Made by a program: the position numbers and the translations under genes. DNA of 64,000 nucleotides. It comes from Apis mellifera. Lineage: Eukaryota > Arthropoda > Insecta > Hymenoptera > Apidae. Position 1 is the stretch's first letter. Every line of letters begins with the position of its first letter. Below are positions 23,317 to 35,910 of the stretch, one piece after another. The stretch is from NCBI RefSeq assembly GCF_003254395.2, contig NC_037646.1, positions 1,426,001 to 1,490,000 on the forward strand, read 5' to 3'. Below the pieces are notes generated by a model. The model did no database searches, was not told where the DNA came from, and was given only the letters and a program-made list of their open reading frames with translations.

Positions 23317-23679
23317 TATTTACAAATTATTTACAAACACATTATAATCGTTTAAAATGTAAAATTTAAAATGTAAAATAATTATAACATATTATTATAA
23401 TTTATTATAATCAATTAAATATTGTTTTTTATTTTTATACTCTATGGATTTAAATAATTTAATATTTATTAATTTTCATAAATATTTGCAATTAAAATTT
23501 TACTTCCTATTTTGGACTCTCTTCCTATCTCCGTTAAAAAATTCGATTCAGTATAACGATTGAATAATATTATATGTTACTCAATAAATAAATAAAATAT
23601 TTTCATTGAAAAAAAAACTATTTTACAATAAAAATTTGCTTAATGAATGGAAAATATTTAAATTATAGATTATGATGGA

Positions 23680-23960
23680 CAGAGTTATGTGCAGAGATTG
23701 TATGTGAAGACTTGCATACGAAAATTTATACATTCAGACCTGCAGGCACGATCTTTGCATACGCGATCAAAGTGTGACATCATCATGCCTAAGACAAAAT
23801 CATTTGTGCTTTGTCAACACCATAAATACACTCTCAAAAACCAGGACAAAAGAAATCTGAATATTATAATTATAACTTTATAATTCTGCACTAATATTGT
23901 AAAAGCACAATATTGTACAGCAAGAGCAATTTCTTATATGGCAAATGACAAAACCGTGAG
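23680..23960. other. Complex-sequence patch with clustered factor-like sites
   Basis: A moderately GC-richer patch. Within 23,754-23,782 it has TTTGCAT (partial octamer), GATCAAAG (TCF/LEF type, 23765-23772) and TGACATCA (ATF type, 23775-23782). TTGCATACG occurs twice (23712, 23755). A 64-codon frame at 23689-23883 has no known motif. Possible enhancer. Confidence 0.3.
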
Positions 23961-24620
23961 TAAATTATATACATTTATAATTAATCTTCTTATAATGTCT
24001 ATAATATTCTGAAAACATGATTTCGATAGAATTTTTACAGTTTCGGTGGAAAAATGTATTTAGTGTAATAAAAGAATTGATTAAGTATTTAATTTACTTA
24101 AAATTTTAAACATGTATATCTCATATTTTTTTAGTTTTTAAATTATAAAATAGATAAACATTGATATATTAATATTTAAAATAACGATTTTTAATGAAAA
24201 ATGAAATAATATTCATCATTGAATGAGAAGAATGGATAGAGGAATGGATTTATGAAATATGAAAATGTTTTATATATATAAATATTGGATATAATTATTA
24301 GAAAAAAATTTTAATGTTTTCTATTTTATCATTAAATATTATTATTTTATAATTCAATATGAAAATTATGAAAGCTGTATAGAGAATATTGAAAATATAT
24401 TAGTTATTAAATAGTTATTATTATCATTAATTATAATTTTTATATTTTTATATTATTATTGAAATATTTATAATTATTATAAAATACAATTATTAAGTAT
24501 GAATTATATAAAAATATAATTTATTTCCTAACCATATATTAGATTTTGTAATTTTAAAATATATCAAGATTTTAATTATTTTTCTTATTTAAAGAAAAAA
24601 TTCAATATTTTATATATATC
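23960..24620. other. A/T-rich desert
   Basis: A/T-rich; nothing supported. Confidence 0.55.
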
Positions 24621-24621
24621 A

Positions 24622-24800
24622 GGTTCGAAGGTGTTGAACCGGTATAATGACCTTGAGCAATTCATATTTGCTACGGAACTATGTAATAAATGTAGATGAT
24701 TCGTTCCGCTGAAACACGTTGTGAGGCATTCACCGTATATTTCCGCATCCATTAATCAATGAAGGTCTTCATAATTGACTTTAAACGACCTTGAATAAAC
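24622..24800. promoter_or_regulatory. Mini-island with nuclear-receptor half-sites
   Basis: An isolated CpG-bearing patch between deserts. It contains TGACCTTGA at 24648-24656 (TCAAGGTCA on the minus strand, the FTZ-F1/ERR monomer site), GACCTTGA at 24787-24794 in the same orientation, GAAGGTC near 24,761, a GGTTC/GAACC inverted repeat at about 24,622-24,640 and AACCGGTA at 24637-24644. It has no frame of note, so a regulatory element is the likeliest reading. Confidence 0.4.
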
Positions 24801-25842
24801 TGTTATATTGATTTCAATATTTTTTTGATATGAAAAATAAATATATTTATTGATATACATAGTTAAAAAAATTATTTCATTAATATTGTATAATTTGATT
24901 GTTTATAAAATTTAAATAATAGATGAGACAATTAGAAAAAATTTATAAATTAATAATATTTTTCAATTTTTTATACTTAAAATGTATCAAATAAATAAAA
25001 TTTAATATATTAAATATATTCTATAATCGGAAAATTGTCTTATATATCATATAATTTTATGAAAATAAAATAACTTTTTAGAATAAAGAGTATCTTTTAA
25101 TTGATTTTCTTAAATTCAATTTCATTTCAAAATTTTAACAAAAATCATTAAATTTCTTATGACATCAATTGTAATATATATCATAAAGCCAAAAATATGT
25201 ATTAATAAGTAGATAAAAAAACTTTTTAAATTATAATCAATTTAAAATTAATTAGCATTTCAAATATTTTTTTTCAGTTTGTTAGAAATATCTAAAAAAT
25301 TGTAATTGATTATTATATATTATCCTTTATATATATTTATTTATTCTATTAATTTTTATCGAAATTTAAGTTAGATTTTAATTAGAAAAGTTATATTTAT
25401 TTCATAAATAAAATAAAATTAATGAAATTAATAACATTCCATATAATATTTTCCATATATATATGTAATATCATTATATATATATAATACAATTACATCA
25501 CGAAATTAACGAAGATATATAATTGCAAATAAAGTATGCATATTAATGTAATTTACAATAATATAATAATATTTATAATCATAGAATTTGGAACATAATA
25601 TTTTATTTATTATATCTATTATAATAATAATAAAAAATAATAAATATCAAAAAAAATAATTGCATTTGACATTTATTTTGACTATATTGAAATATTGAAA
25701 TATTAATAAATACAGTTTTCATTAAGTAATTTAATATTGTATAAATGTTACATAAATTGAAAAATTATAGTTATGGAATATTAACTATTCTATTCTACAT
25801 GAAAAATGAAATGAATTTCCTTTACTTATCACAAATTGAAAA

Positions 25843-25882
<40 letters not shown>

Positions 25883-28465
25883 GTACAAAAAAAATATAAA
25901 TAAGCTTCAAAAATGTTTTTTAAATTTTTTCTAATATCACTAATTTAATTTTCATTTCATAAAATCCGTGAATAATATTTAGTATATCTTTAAAATAAGA
26001 AATCTACAATAATATATCATTTCTTAGATATTAGAAATTTACATTATTGTAACAAGAATGTGTATATAACCTTGTCTTGATGCTAATACGCAACCGTATT
26101 ATTTCATTTAGTTAGACATATCTACGTCTTTGAATGATTTCGTTATTTCAAAGAAGTGATGAACATGAGTTTATTGAAAATGTTATTTGAATATATATTA
26201 TATTATTTCAAAGAATCATATAATGAAAATAAATATTATTTTTATTATTTATTTAAATAATTATTTTATGTATTATATTATCTAATAAATATATATAAAT
26301 AATAAGAATAAATGTTAATTTATTATTTTATTTCATTTAAAAAATTTTAATTATCATTGAGATTATTTTGCATAATATTAAATTCAATACATTACAAAAA
26401 TATATATATAAAAGAACCAAATTTTTCGTTCAAAAAAGAACAGAAATATTCTATATTTAAAAATCCTTAATAAAAAACTACAATTTTTAATATTTTTCAA
26501 ATTAAAAATAAAATTTCTCAATTAAAAATTTTGTAATATCAAAAGAAAAAATAAGGATTAAATTAAAGTCAAACTATTGAATTATATATTCTTTAAAAAA
26601 CAATTAATAAATTGATTTCATATTATTAATTTTTCTTTTAATAAAAATAATATAAAAGTATCATAAATACAAAAAGATAATTTATTACATTAAATGAATT
26701 TTTAAAATTATAGCTGACAGAAATAAACAATTTTAAGAAAAGCAATAATAAAAAGAATTTGATATAATAACTAATATTAATTTATTGAAATATATATATA
26801 GTAAATATATAATATAGTAAATAATTAAAAAGAGAATATTGTAACTATTCAAACCAGATATTAACCATTCTCTACAGTTTTCTTATACATACATACTTAC
26901 TAGAACGAGCGAAAAAGTTGAAAAACTTACCCTTACCGATGAGAAAAAAGGATTTAATTTAAATAAATTACATTTTCATTAATGAGTAAAAAATTCAAAT
27001 GAACTAGATTGCTTTACTTATAATTTAAGGAAACAACAGCAATTACAAAATCATTATCAAATAAATAGTTGTCATTTTACATACAATAATTTAAAAAAAT
27101 TTTAGATACATGTACTTCGTTTTACATCATTTTATGATTTGTAATTCATGATATAAATAAGATTGTATAAATATTCATAAACAGTTCAAAATAAAACAAA
27201 AATATAGAATAAAATTTTTTTATATAAGTCTTCAAGTTTTTGAATAGATCAAATTTGAAAATTTTTCAAATATAATATTCGATTAATTAATATTTGATTA
27301 GATGATGAATGATTAATAGATTATTCTATATATGGTAAATAAAGTAAATATTATAGAATTAAATTTTATTTTTTTACTGTTTTTGAAAAATCAACTATAC
27401 AATCAAAAAATCATATAATCAATGAATTTTTAAATTTGATTTTCTTGAAAATTAATTTTTAAAAAAATATAGTTCATTTATAAACTATAATAAACTATAA
27501 TAAATTAACTAATTTTACTTATATTAATATATATATTAAAAATTTTTTATATATATTTATATATTATTATATTTATTATTTATATATTTATATATTATTT
27601 ATATATTAAAAATTTTTTAAATTGATTTATTAAAAAATAAAGCTCTTCATACAATTTCAATATTCTTGATTTTTGTTTTATTTTAAAATGAAGAATCTAT
27701 TTCCATTTATATACTAATGTTTGAATTATGATATATCATCCTATATTTTAAAAGATTTTTTATTAATGCTTATTTATATTAAAATTTAAAAATTAAAATT
27801 TTGTTAATTTTTAAAATAAAAAATACGATATTAGATTCAGATCAATATCAAAGTTATTTAATTTTTATTATTGCATAATTTAATTAATAAAGAATAATCT
27901 ATCTATTGGTCAGTTAATGCTCTATGCTCTATTTTTTAAAAAATTCTTTAAAAAATTTATAATTATTAATATTTAAACTAATATTATTATTATTAAATTT
28001 GATTTTTAAAAATCATGAACATAATTTATGAATTTAAAAAATTAAAATTTAAATAAAGATTTTCTTTATTCTTTAAAAACCATAATGCGTATTATATTTT
28101 GAATATTTTAAGCTTTTTTCATATGTATTCTAGATTTTTGTATTTTAAAATATTAAATACATAATAATACACAATTTGTTAATATCTTCATTATATAATA
28201 TTTATAAATTATAATAAACACATTAAAAAATTTCTTCAATAAAAATCGAAATATCGATCAAAATATTTAAAAATGAAATTTTATTAATATTCGAAAATAT
28301 TTCCAAAGGTTTTTTTTAATTGTATAAAATTTACTTAATGGATACAAGTGAACAGAAAAATGTACGTATATTATTTTTTATATTATTTATTATTTTTTTT
28401 ACATATTACGTTTCATCATCTAAATTAAAAATGATCTATTTAAAAAATCGCTCTCGATAGTTTTA
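24800..28465. other. A/T-rich desert
   Basis: Long A/T-rich stretch with one CA microsatellite (25845-25876), a slightly complex patch at about 26,040-26,165 (ATGCTAATACGCAACCG, POU-like) and another at about 26,880-26,945. No coding signal. Confidence 0.6.
25845..25876. repeat. (AC)16 microsatellite
   Basis: Uninterrupted AC run followed by a short (AT)n tail. Confidence 0.95.
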
Positions 28466-28466
28466 A

Positions 28467-28660
28467 TTAGAAAAGTAGGCAATAATCGGTCGAGTAAGGG
28501 AGACGCACGTGTGTCGCAGTCGGACAAGGGTAACCTTTCGCATGACCCGGGAACCTGAACCTTCTGGAGGATTTAAGAACGTCATTCTTTGAAAGCCACG
28601 CAAAAGCTTCAGTTTGTAATTCATAGTTTAGCTTTAAGTTACAAATTCGACTGTATTTAA
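28467..28660. other. Small GC-richer island
   Basis: CpG-bearing patch (GGTCGAG, GACGCACGTG, GACCCGGG) with an E-box CACGTG near 28,507. A 67-codon minus frame covers it without a recognisable domain. Confidence 0.4.
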
Positions 28661-30570
28661 TTACAACCAATTATTTTTATAGAAAACTGTTTGTGTATTA
28701 TTAAACTTTGTTTAATAATAACATAATTTATTTTTTTTTTCTATTGTTATCCTTCATTCAATCTATTGATAATAATCATTTATATTAAATTGTATAATTG
28801 ATAGATTTTTGATAATATTAAGATAAAGGAAATCTGATAGGTTGTACATAATAAAATGTATTATTATTCGTAAAATAAAACATTTAATATGAAGATTTAT
28901 TCTAAGTATTTTAAATATTTAAATTTATCTATATAAAATATAATGTATAAATTTAAATAAGAGAATATTTGTAAAATAAGAGAGAGAATAATAAATGTCA
29001 GTTTTATGATTTTAGCAAAATTAAAGTTATTATTTCATTAATCATTTCTTTTTCTGACAATTAAATTCATTGCATATTGTTTTTCTAATAATTGAAATTA
29101 TTTGAATAAAACTATTTTGTAATATTTCTGGTTTTTTCCTTTACTTTTTCATTCAACTATAATATATTAAATATTTATTAAAAATTATTAGATATATTGA
29201 AATTATATATTGAATATATTTATTTAATAAATGAATAATTTAAATGATAATTTAAATAAATGAAAAATGGATTTTTTTTCTATTATAATTAATCGACAAT
29301 AAATAAAAGTATAGGATTTAAATTAATGTTATATTCTTGTATTTTATAGCAATATTTTTATAAATTGAGATAAAAACAATCATCTATTTAAACAATACAT
29401 ATATCAATGATTTCTACCAATAAATTAATCAATGATAGGTTTATTTAATTTGTATATAAAAAATTTGATACACAATTTTTTCTTGAATAGATAATAATTA
29501 AAAATTTATACAATTATGAATTAAAAAATATAAATTTATAATAATAATATAGATAATAAAAATAATGAATAGAATAAACAATATCACGTATATATGTTTA
29601 TAATATAATAATTTGTATATAATAAATAAAATATAAAAATACTTAGACATTTATGGTATAACTATTTTATTTTATGATAATAAAAAATTTTAATTATTTC
29701 GAAAATTATGAATTACATCGAATACTTAATATAGTAGAAAATAATAGATTTTCGAAGAATTTGATAATAATAGGTGTATAGCAAGGAAGTCTCTTAGAAT
29801 AGTCCTTTCCCTATCTCAATATTGATATTTTAAAATTCTATAAATATATTCGAATCAAGTGATTTCTATTCTTATTTAATTAAACCGAATGAAATAATTA
29901 AATAAAATTAATATTATTTCTCTATTATATTTTTCTAATTTATTCAAAATCAATAATATCTATGATATGTAACAAAAATTATACTATTTATATATATATT
30001 TATATTATTGCAATTACATTTTTAGTAATTATATTGATGTATAAAATAATTATAATCTCTATTGATATATAATTATATCTAATTTTTTTAAAGTTTATTT
30101 ATGTATTAAATAATTAAAATGATAATCATAAGTATACTTTTAAATATAGAAAATATTATTTGTACATTAATTCTAAATAAAAAAGAAAAACCATTGAAAA
30201 ACAATTAATATACGGATCGCTAAACTTATACTAAATTTAATAAAAATAATAATCTATAAAAAAAATAATAAAAATATATTTTCAAATTTAAAGGATACTT
30301 GATATAAAAATAAAAATAAATCTTTATAATTTTATCACATAGAAAATAAATATTTTTATTTATTAATATTTTATTATTAATTATACAATAATAAACAAGG
30401 GTATAATAATGAGATAATAAAATTAATAAAAAAATTAATAAAATTAATAATAATATTTTAACTGCTTATAAAGCTAAACTTTGTTTAAACTAAATTAATA
30501 AAAACTTTGTTATTTACCTTTGTTATCTAAGTAACTTTGACCATTTGATAAGTGAATAATAATCGATCTA
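28660..30570. other. A/T-rich desert
   Basis: A/T-rich with no feature beyond short TA runs. Confidence 0.6.
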
Positions 30571-30659
30571 TGCAAAGTTGAAAAAAGTTGAGAGAGAGAT
30601 GTAACGAAGAAAGAACCTGCTGGTAAAAGTCGAACCTGTGCGTCGAGAGGAGGGTGTAT

Positions 30660-30680
30660 AGGTCATTTGACACCCTGTCA
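30660..30680. promoter_or_regulatory. AGGTCA half-site next to TGACA-ccc-TGTCA
   Basis: AGGTCA at 30660-30665 (nuclear-receptor half-site) is followed by a perfect inverted repeat TGACA (30668-30672) and TGTCA (30676-30680). TGTCA/TGACA cores are typical of TALE homeodomain proteins such as Homothorax. Motif inference only. Confidence 0.3.
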
Positions 30681-30873
30681 GGTCTCCAGGGTGAGTTAAA
30701 TAGTATCATTCCCATATGGAAGGGCCTGCGCTGCATCGTAAACCACGCAAGACACCATCTGTGACCGTTTTCGACTATACTCCCCTCGTTTTTCCATCGA
30801 TCTACTCTCCTTCCACGAAGACCGCCGATCCAGCCGCTTCTCCAAGCCGCTTCTCTGCCTCTCTCACCCGAAC

Positions 30874-30909
30874 GAAACCTCCGAAATCTCTGAAACCTTC
30901 GAAATCTCC
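30874..30909. repeat. Four copies of a 9-bp unit
   Basis: GAAACCTCC, GAAATCTCT, GAAACCTTC and GAAATCTCC in tandem. The 9-bp period keeps every frame open and yields 3-residue peptide repeats, which explains the long frames here. Confidence 0.85.
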
Positions 30910-31019
30910 GGGAGGTCTTCCCCGAGGGATCGACTGCTCGAGGATTGCGACACACGTGAGACCTCCCCAAGAACCATGCTAGAAAAACGATACACCATGC
31001 TTTATGCACCATGTTTTTT

Positions 31020-33400
31020 TTTCTTCCTGTTGTGCCTTCTTCAAGGACAATTTTCGTTTCAAATATTATCATCTTTTTTTTGTTTTTTTTTTTTATCAGA
31101 TATATTATTATAACAGATTTTAAGTTAAATCTTATTTCGAACAATTTTTTTTGACATATAATAATAATAAGACGAAATATAAATATATATCATATATTTA
31201 AGATACAAGATATCTTCGAAATCATGATACAAACGATTATCAGGTGATTTTATGTGTAAAAATAAATAGAAAAAAAAGAAGAATAACATTTTTCCGTTTA
31301 TAATATTTCAATTTTTTAAATAGCGTTGTATGTATATTCTAATAAATAAATTTTACTTTTATACTGTGCAATTTTACATACGTATTTTATTTGTGAATAA
31401 TACAAAATAATAATAAATAAATTCGATTATATACAATAAACATATAAATATGTTATCATATATAAAGATAAGTCGTTTTATGTTATAAATATTTATTCTT
31501 ATGAAGCTGAAATTAAAATATTTTCAAAAAAATAAAATTAAGTTCAAAATTGCTACAAAAATATATCTTAGTTGATGTTAAAAAATCTAAATTTTCTCTA
31601 AATTTTATTCGAAATTTTGTATTAAATTTTTTGTATTAAAATATATAATTAGTGTTCACAAATTTCATATTATAATTATATTATAATATCACATATTATT
31701 AATTAATTTTCAATATATGGATCGTGAATAATGATCCATATTTATTTACCTTTATAATATTGTAATAATTGCCGATTGTTAAATCTGTTCAAAAGTGATC
31801 CAAAAATTAAATCACTCAATATGATTAATTAAATATTAAAGCAATATGTGAGAAAATATATACTTTAAACTCAGAAATAAAAATATAATATAAAATGATT
31901 ATTTTATTTTATATTATAATTATATTATATTAAATTTATTTTTAAATCCAGCAAAATAATTTAATATTTATCTAATTAATATATTAATTTGTTATTCAAA
32001 TTTCAAAATTCAAATTGTTACTTTGATTAAGTTTATTTTTTTTATATTTAAATTCAAATATTATACAAATAATGAAATAAGAAATAAGAAACAAGGCATT
32101 TGTATACAATAATTATTGTAATACTTGATAAATCTTTTATTCAATTATATTGTTTTTGATTTTTATTAAATTTGTGGGAAATAAATGATCGATCGAAGTC
32201 TCAATAAGATTCGTTATTTGATTGTGATAATGATAGTTATTAATCACGAAGAAGATTAGACTTTATAGAATAGTTAACGAATAATTTTTCACATTTTCTA
32301 TGTAAATATATAAATTACTGTAAAATTGTTCCCACATAAATAACAATTCGTTCTTGTATTCCAAAATTCATTACGTATAAGATAATTAATTTAAAATATC
32401 TAAATATAAAATTCTACTATATTCTGTTTTCCAAACATTTATTTCATTTTGAAATATGTATATATTTATTAAATATAATTAAATGTTTTATTTTAAAATT
32501 ATGATTTTGATAAATTGAAGTTTTTAAAAAATTAATTCGAAATTTTCTTTGGAAAAATATTGATGAAACAGTAATTTTGTGGAAAAAAAAGTATGTAAAT
32601 ATAAAATATGTAAATATAATTATAGTTACTTGAAAATGTGAATATTGATTAGTCTACATTTTTTTAATATTATATTTAATTATTAATATTATAATATTAT
32701 AATATTTAATTTTTATTAATATTATAATAATTATTATATTATATAAATAAATATTATAAATTTTGTATATTATAAAATATTAAATATTATGATATAAATA
32801 TTAATATTATATAATATATTATATATAATATATTATATATAATTATATATTATATATATAATTATAATATATTATATATAATTATATAATATAATAATAA
32901 TCTGTTACCATTAAAATTTATTAAAATTATTAGATATTTCATTTTATTCATATTATCATATGTATTGTAGATATGAATATATTCTAAGTAGATATGTACC
33001 TTTAAAATTTATAAAATATTATAATATATAAGAATATTATAAAAATGTTATTTATTTAATTATATATATAATTATATATATATATATAATTATAATAAAT
33101 AAATATAGTGAAAAAAGAAGAAAAACATTAAAACAGAATGAGAATGATTTCATATTTAAATTCAGAGTTTATATAAAAATTTCCAAAAAATTTTCTTTTT
33201 TAAATAATTTGAATTTTACAAATAAAAATTTTAAAAAATTCTCCTCCTTCACATTAAAATTTTTTTTTTTAAATAATATTGGGATTATAATTAAAATTGG
33301 GACGAGTAAAATGTTTCGCACAAATATATTAACGCATGGAAAAACAAACGAATTCTTTTTATTATCTAATACAATAAATCATCATATAGAATTAATTAAC
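31020..33400. other. A/T-rich desert with palindromic TA-rich core
   Basis: Starts with poly-T runs near 31,013-31,095. Between 32,650 and 32,910 it is nearly pure TATAAT/ATTATA sequence that can fold on itself at many registers, and a similar stretch lies at 33,058-33,095. No genes seen. Confidence 0.6.
32780..32910. repeat. TATATAAT low-complexity, self-complementary tract
   Basis: Repeated ATATATTATATATAAT words forming many overlapping inverted repeats. Likely cruciform-prone and unstable. Confidence 0.7.
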
Positions 33401-33935
33401 AACGATTAGTGCGAATGAAATTCATCGAACGACTGTCATTTCCATACAATCTATTCCCATCGATGAGCTCGTTACATCAGAAATGGTTGATCGAGAAGCG
33501 AAAAGATAGAAACGAAGCGTGCGATAACAGAAACGAAGGTAGAAGCAAAGACATCAAAAGACTTCTTCGCGAGGAGAAAGAGAGGAGAGAATTTTGGCGA
33601 AAGAAAAGGGCGTAAGTCCGTGGATGGCATGTGATAGGTGACACGTGGAACACAGCGGCGAAAGGATGGTAAAAAAGCATTAGGGAGAAAAGGCAAAATG
33701 GATTGAGGGTGGCGCGAGGGGTTGAATTATAAAGATGAAAGCCGTTGTCAATAGGGAGGACCACCGCCACCCTTCTCTTTATCCTCTCTTCCTTTTTCTT
33801 CCCCCATCCCACCCCCTCCATCTCGCCACCCTCTCTCCGTCTCTCTTGTTCTCTTCTGCATCTCCCTTCAGTCCGGACGTCCCTTTCATCAGCCATCCCA
33901 CTGATACACCGCACCTCTAAAAATCGTTACCGCTT
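33400..33935. other. GC island with purine-to-pyrimidine switch
   Basis: The + strand is purine-rich from about 33,480 to 33,725 and pyrimidine-rich from about 33,770 to 33,890, with a short TATAAAG (33728-33734) at the turn. Long frames on both strands (e.g. 145 codons minus, 33477-33914) are Arg/Glu- or Ser/Pro-rich low-complexity. No domain recognised. Confidence 0.5.
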
Positions 33936-35640
33936 TTTTTTTTAATCAACCAGACTCTGTTACCAAAATAAATAATCGTTTCGATCGAAGAAATTCTCGA
34001 TTAAAGGAACAAAAGAAAATAAAATAGACGATAAATGAATACGTGAATACAATGAATACTTCATATATTTAAATAGTATGGAATAATTCTGGAATTGTTT
34101 ACAATCATTTTGTTTTTCTAAGCAATAATAGATAAATGGAAAAAGATTTTATTTGTATAAAATGATAGTATATATTTATAATATGATTTAATAAATAAAA
34201 CTTAATCTATATTTGTTTCAATTTCTAGAATCAAGTGATCCACAAATATATTAATGCCTTGATATGATTGTTTTAACTTAGATTTATAATGTTTAAAATA
34301 TAGCAAAAGTTACAAAAAATAATTTAACTATATTATAATTATTTAACTATATAATTTAACTATATAACTAACTATATAACAATATAATATATAGATAAAG
34401 TTATAAAAAAATAATTTTATTTAAGGAAAATATAATTTTACGTTTATTGTAACGATACTTCATGTCTTATTTTATAATTTTTTTTAAAAGATTTTCCAAA
34501 TCATTCAAGAAAAATGTAATATTATACCTTGTGTTATTTAACAAGATTCATTCTTATTATTTTTTTCACATGTTTCTTATTTAAAAATAATAATCTAGCT
34601 CACCTTATCTTATTTAATTAGACTCTTTCATTTTCAGAACACAGTCAGATGAACTAATTAATCTGATTATAATATAAAACAATAACTTAAAAAATTTGAA
34701 AATAGTTGAGTAAAATTGCAATAAAATCTTTAATTGATAAGTTTTACAAATTTTGACTTACAATATACTTTAAACTAATGATTTTCAATGTAAGTAGGTT
34801 TATAAGAATATTTTTTTTACAAAATGTTTTATTAGATAAAGATTAATGCATTCAAAATTATATAGTTTTATTTTAAAAAATGAAATTGATCTTGAAATCT
34901 TTCTGAACTATTCAGTTTACAGAAAAATTGTTTGTACAATATGATGTCCTTCTATGAACTAAATACCAAAAATCAAAAACCAACCTTTTGTTAAAATTTT
35001 TTTTTTTAATTTTAATCTATCATCAAATTTTTTATCATAAATAAAATACTATATACCTAGAAAATAGAAAAAGAAAAGAAAATATTGTAAAATATATTTG
35101 TAATTATTAGATAATTAAGAAAATTATGTCATTTCTTTTATAATAGAAAAATATAATATAATAAAACAACGAATCATTTATAAAACTCCTGTAGCATTTT
35201 ATAGACTATTAATAAACTATTAATAACTTATTGTTGCAATTTGAAAGTATATAATAAATTATATTTAATATTTCTACGTAGGTATATCTATTATAGTGTA
35301 CATTTACAATTCAGGAAGTATTTCTAAAAAAATTATAATAAAATTCTTATTCATTCGTTTTTTATTTTTCTAATATCATCTTTTTACATTATTATACATA
35401 TATGTAACTCTTATTTAGATTAAAGATATTTGAGAGATTTTAAAAGAAAAAAAAAATAGATTATGATTTTTGTAAAAACAATATTTATAATATTTTAAGC
35501 AGAATAACAATTATTTCAGCGAATAAAAATTTGTTTTCTCTGTGAATTTCCCTTTTTCGCTATAATAAAAAACAATAAAAGCTTTCCGATTTACCTGATG
35601 TATCGTAAAGTACATGTTTTAAGGCACAAAGAGGAAGACG
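33935..35640. other. A/T-rich desert
   Basis: A/T-rich with a TTTAACTATATAA-type repeat cluster at about 34,321-34,385. Nothing else supported. Confidence 0.6.
34321..34385. repeat. TTTAACTATATAA-type short repeat
   Basis: Four imperfect copies of a TTAACTATA word at irregular spacing. Confidence 0.6.
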
Positions 35641-35910
35641 ATTAAAATCATGAAAAAGAGAAGAGGAAAAATCAGGCTTAGCCGCAAGCTAAACCGGAAT
35701 TGATTCGACCTTGCAAAAGGGGGTACGCACCCCCGAGCAGGGGTTTCCAGCTGCGTCCGAATGACTAATACACCAAACGTTCGTCGGGGTGCGACCAGAT
35801 TTTCAAGGGTGGAAACGAGCTGAATCGAATCCGAGATCGAACGTTTCGCACCCTTCCTGTTCCATCCGATTCGTTCCTTCGGACAACTATGAAATTTTTC
35901 ATGTCTATTT
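35640..35910. other. GC-richer island with nested hairpins
   Basis: CpG-bearing island containing three potential hairpins: TTAGC-CGCAA-GCTAA (35678-35692), GGGGGT-ACGC-ACCCCC (35719-35734) and an alternative pairing of ACCCC (35729-35733) with a downstream GGGGT near 35,740. A 107-codon minus frame (35619-35942) has no known motif. Structured RNA or clustered protein sites are both possible. Confidence 0.4.
35719..35734. other. Perfect GC-rich hairpin with 4-base loop
   Basis: GGGGGT at 35719-35724 pairs with ACCCCC at 35729-35734 around ACGC. Such a strong GC hairpin is unusual in this A/T-rich window. Confidence 0.5.

Larger units (their letters stand above)
21310..23660. other. A/T-rich desert
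   Basis: Begins with a long poly-T (about 21,388-21,405). Contains a 21-bp-period direct repeat (AAATTGACAA...TATTAGGA) at 22330-22371 and (AT)n runs at 23165-23185 and 23296-23316. No gene-like frame. Confidence 0.6.
30570..31020. other. GC island carrying the longest open frame of the window
   Basis: CpG-bearing island. A minus-strand frame of 205 codons (30527-31144) spans it and runs out into A/T-rich DNA at both ends. Its N-terminus is Ile/Lys-rich from the desert and its middle is an Arg/Phe run produced by the 9-bp repeat at 30874-30909. I recognise no domain and a + frame of 88 codons overlaps, so I regard it as probably non-coding. The left part has the TGACA/TGTCA site described separately. 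Confidence 0.4.

Noticed and set aside
24724..24736. GGCATTCACCG, shared with the reverse complement of miR-124
   Set aside because: Only the 3' part matches; the seed region differs and no precursor hairpin is evident.
32780..32910. TA-rich palindromes as a specific cruciform regulator
   Set aside because: Low-complexity TATAAT sequence is self-complementary by composition alone.
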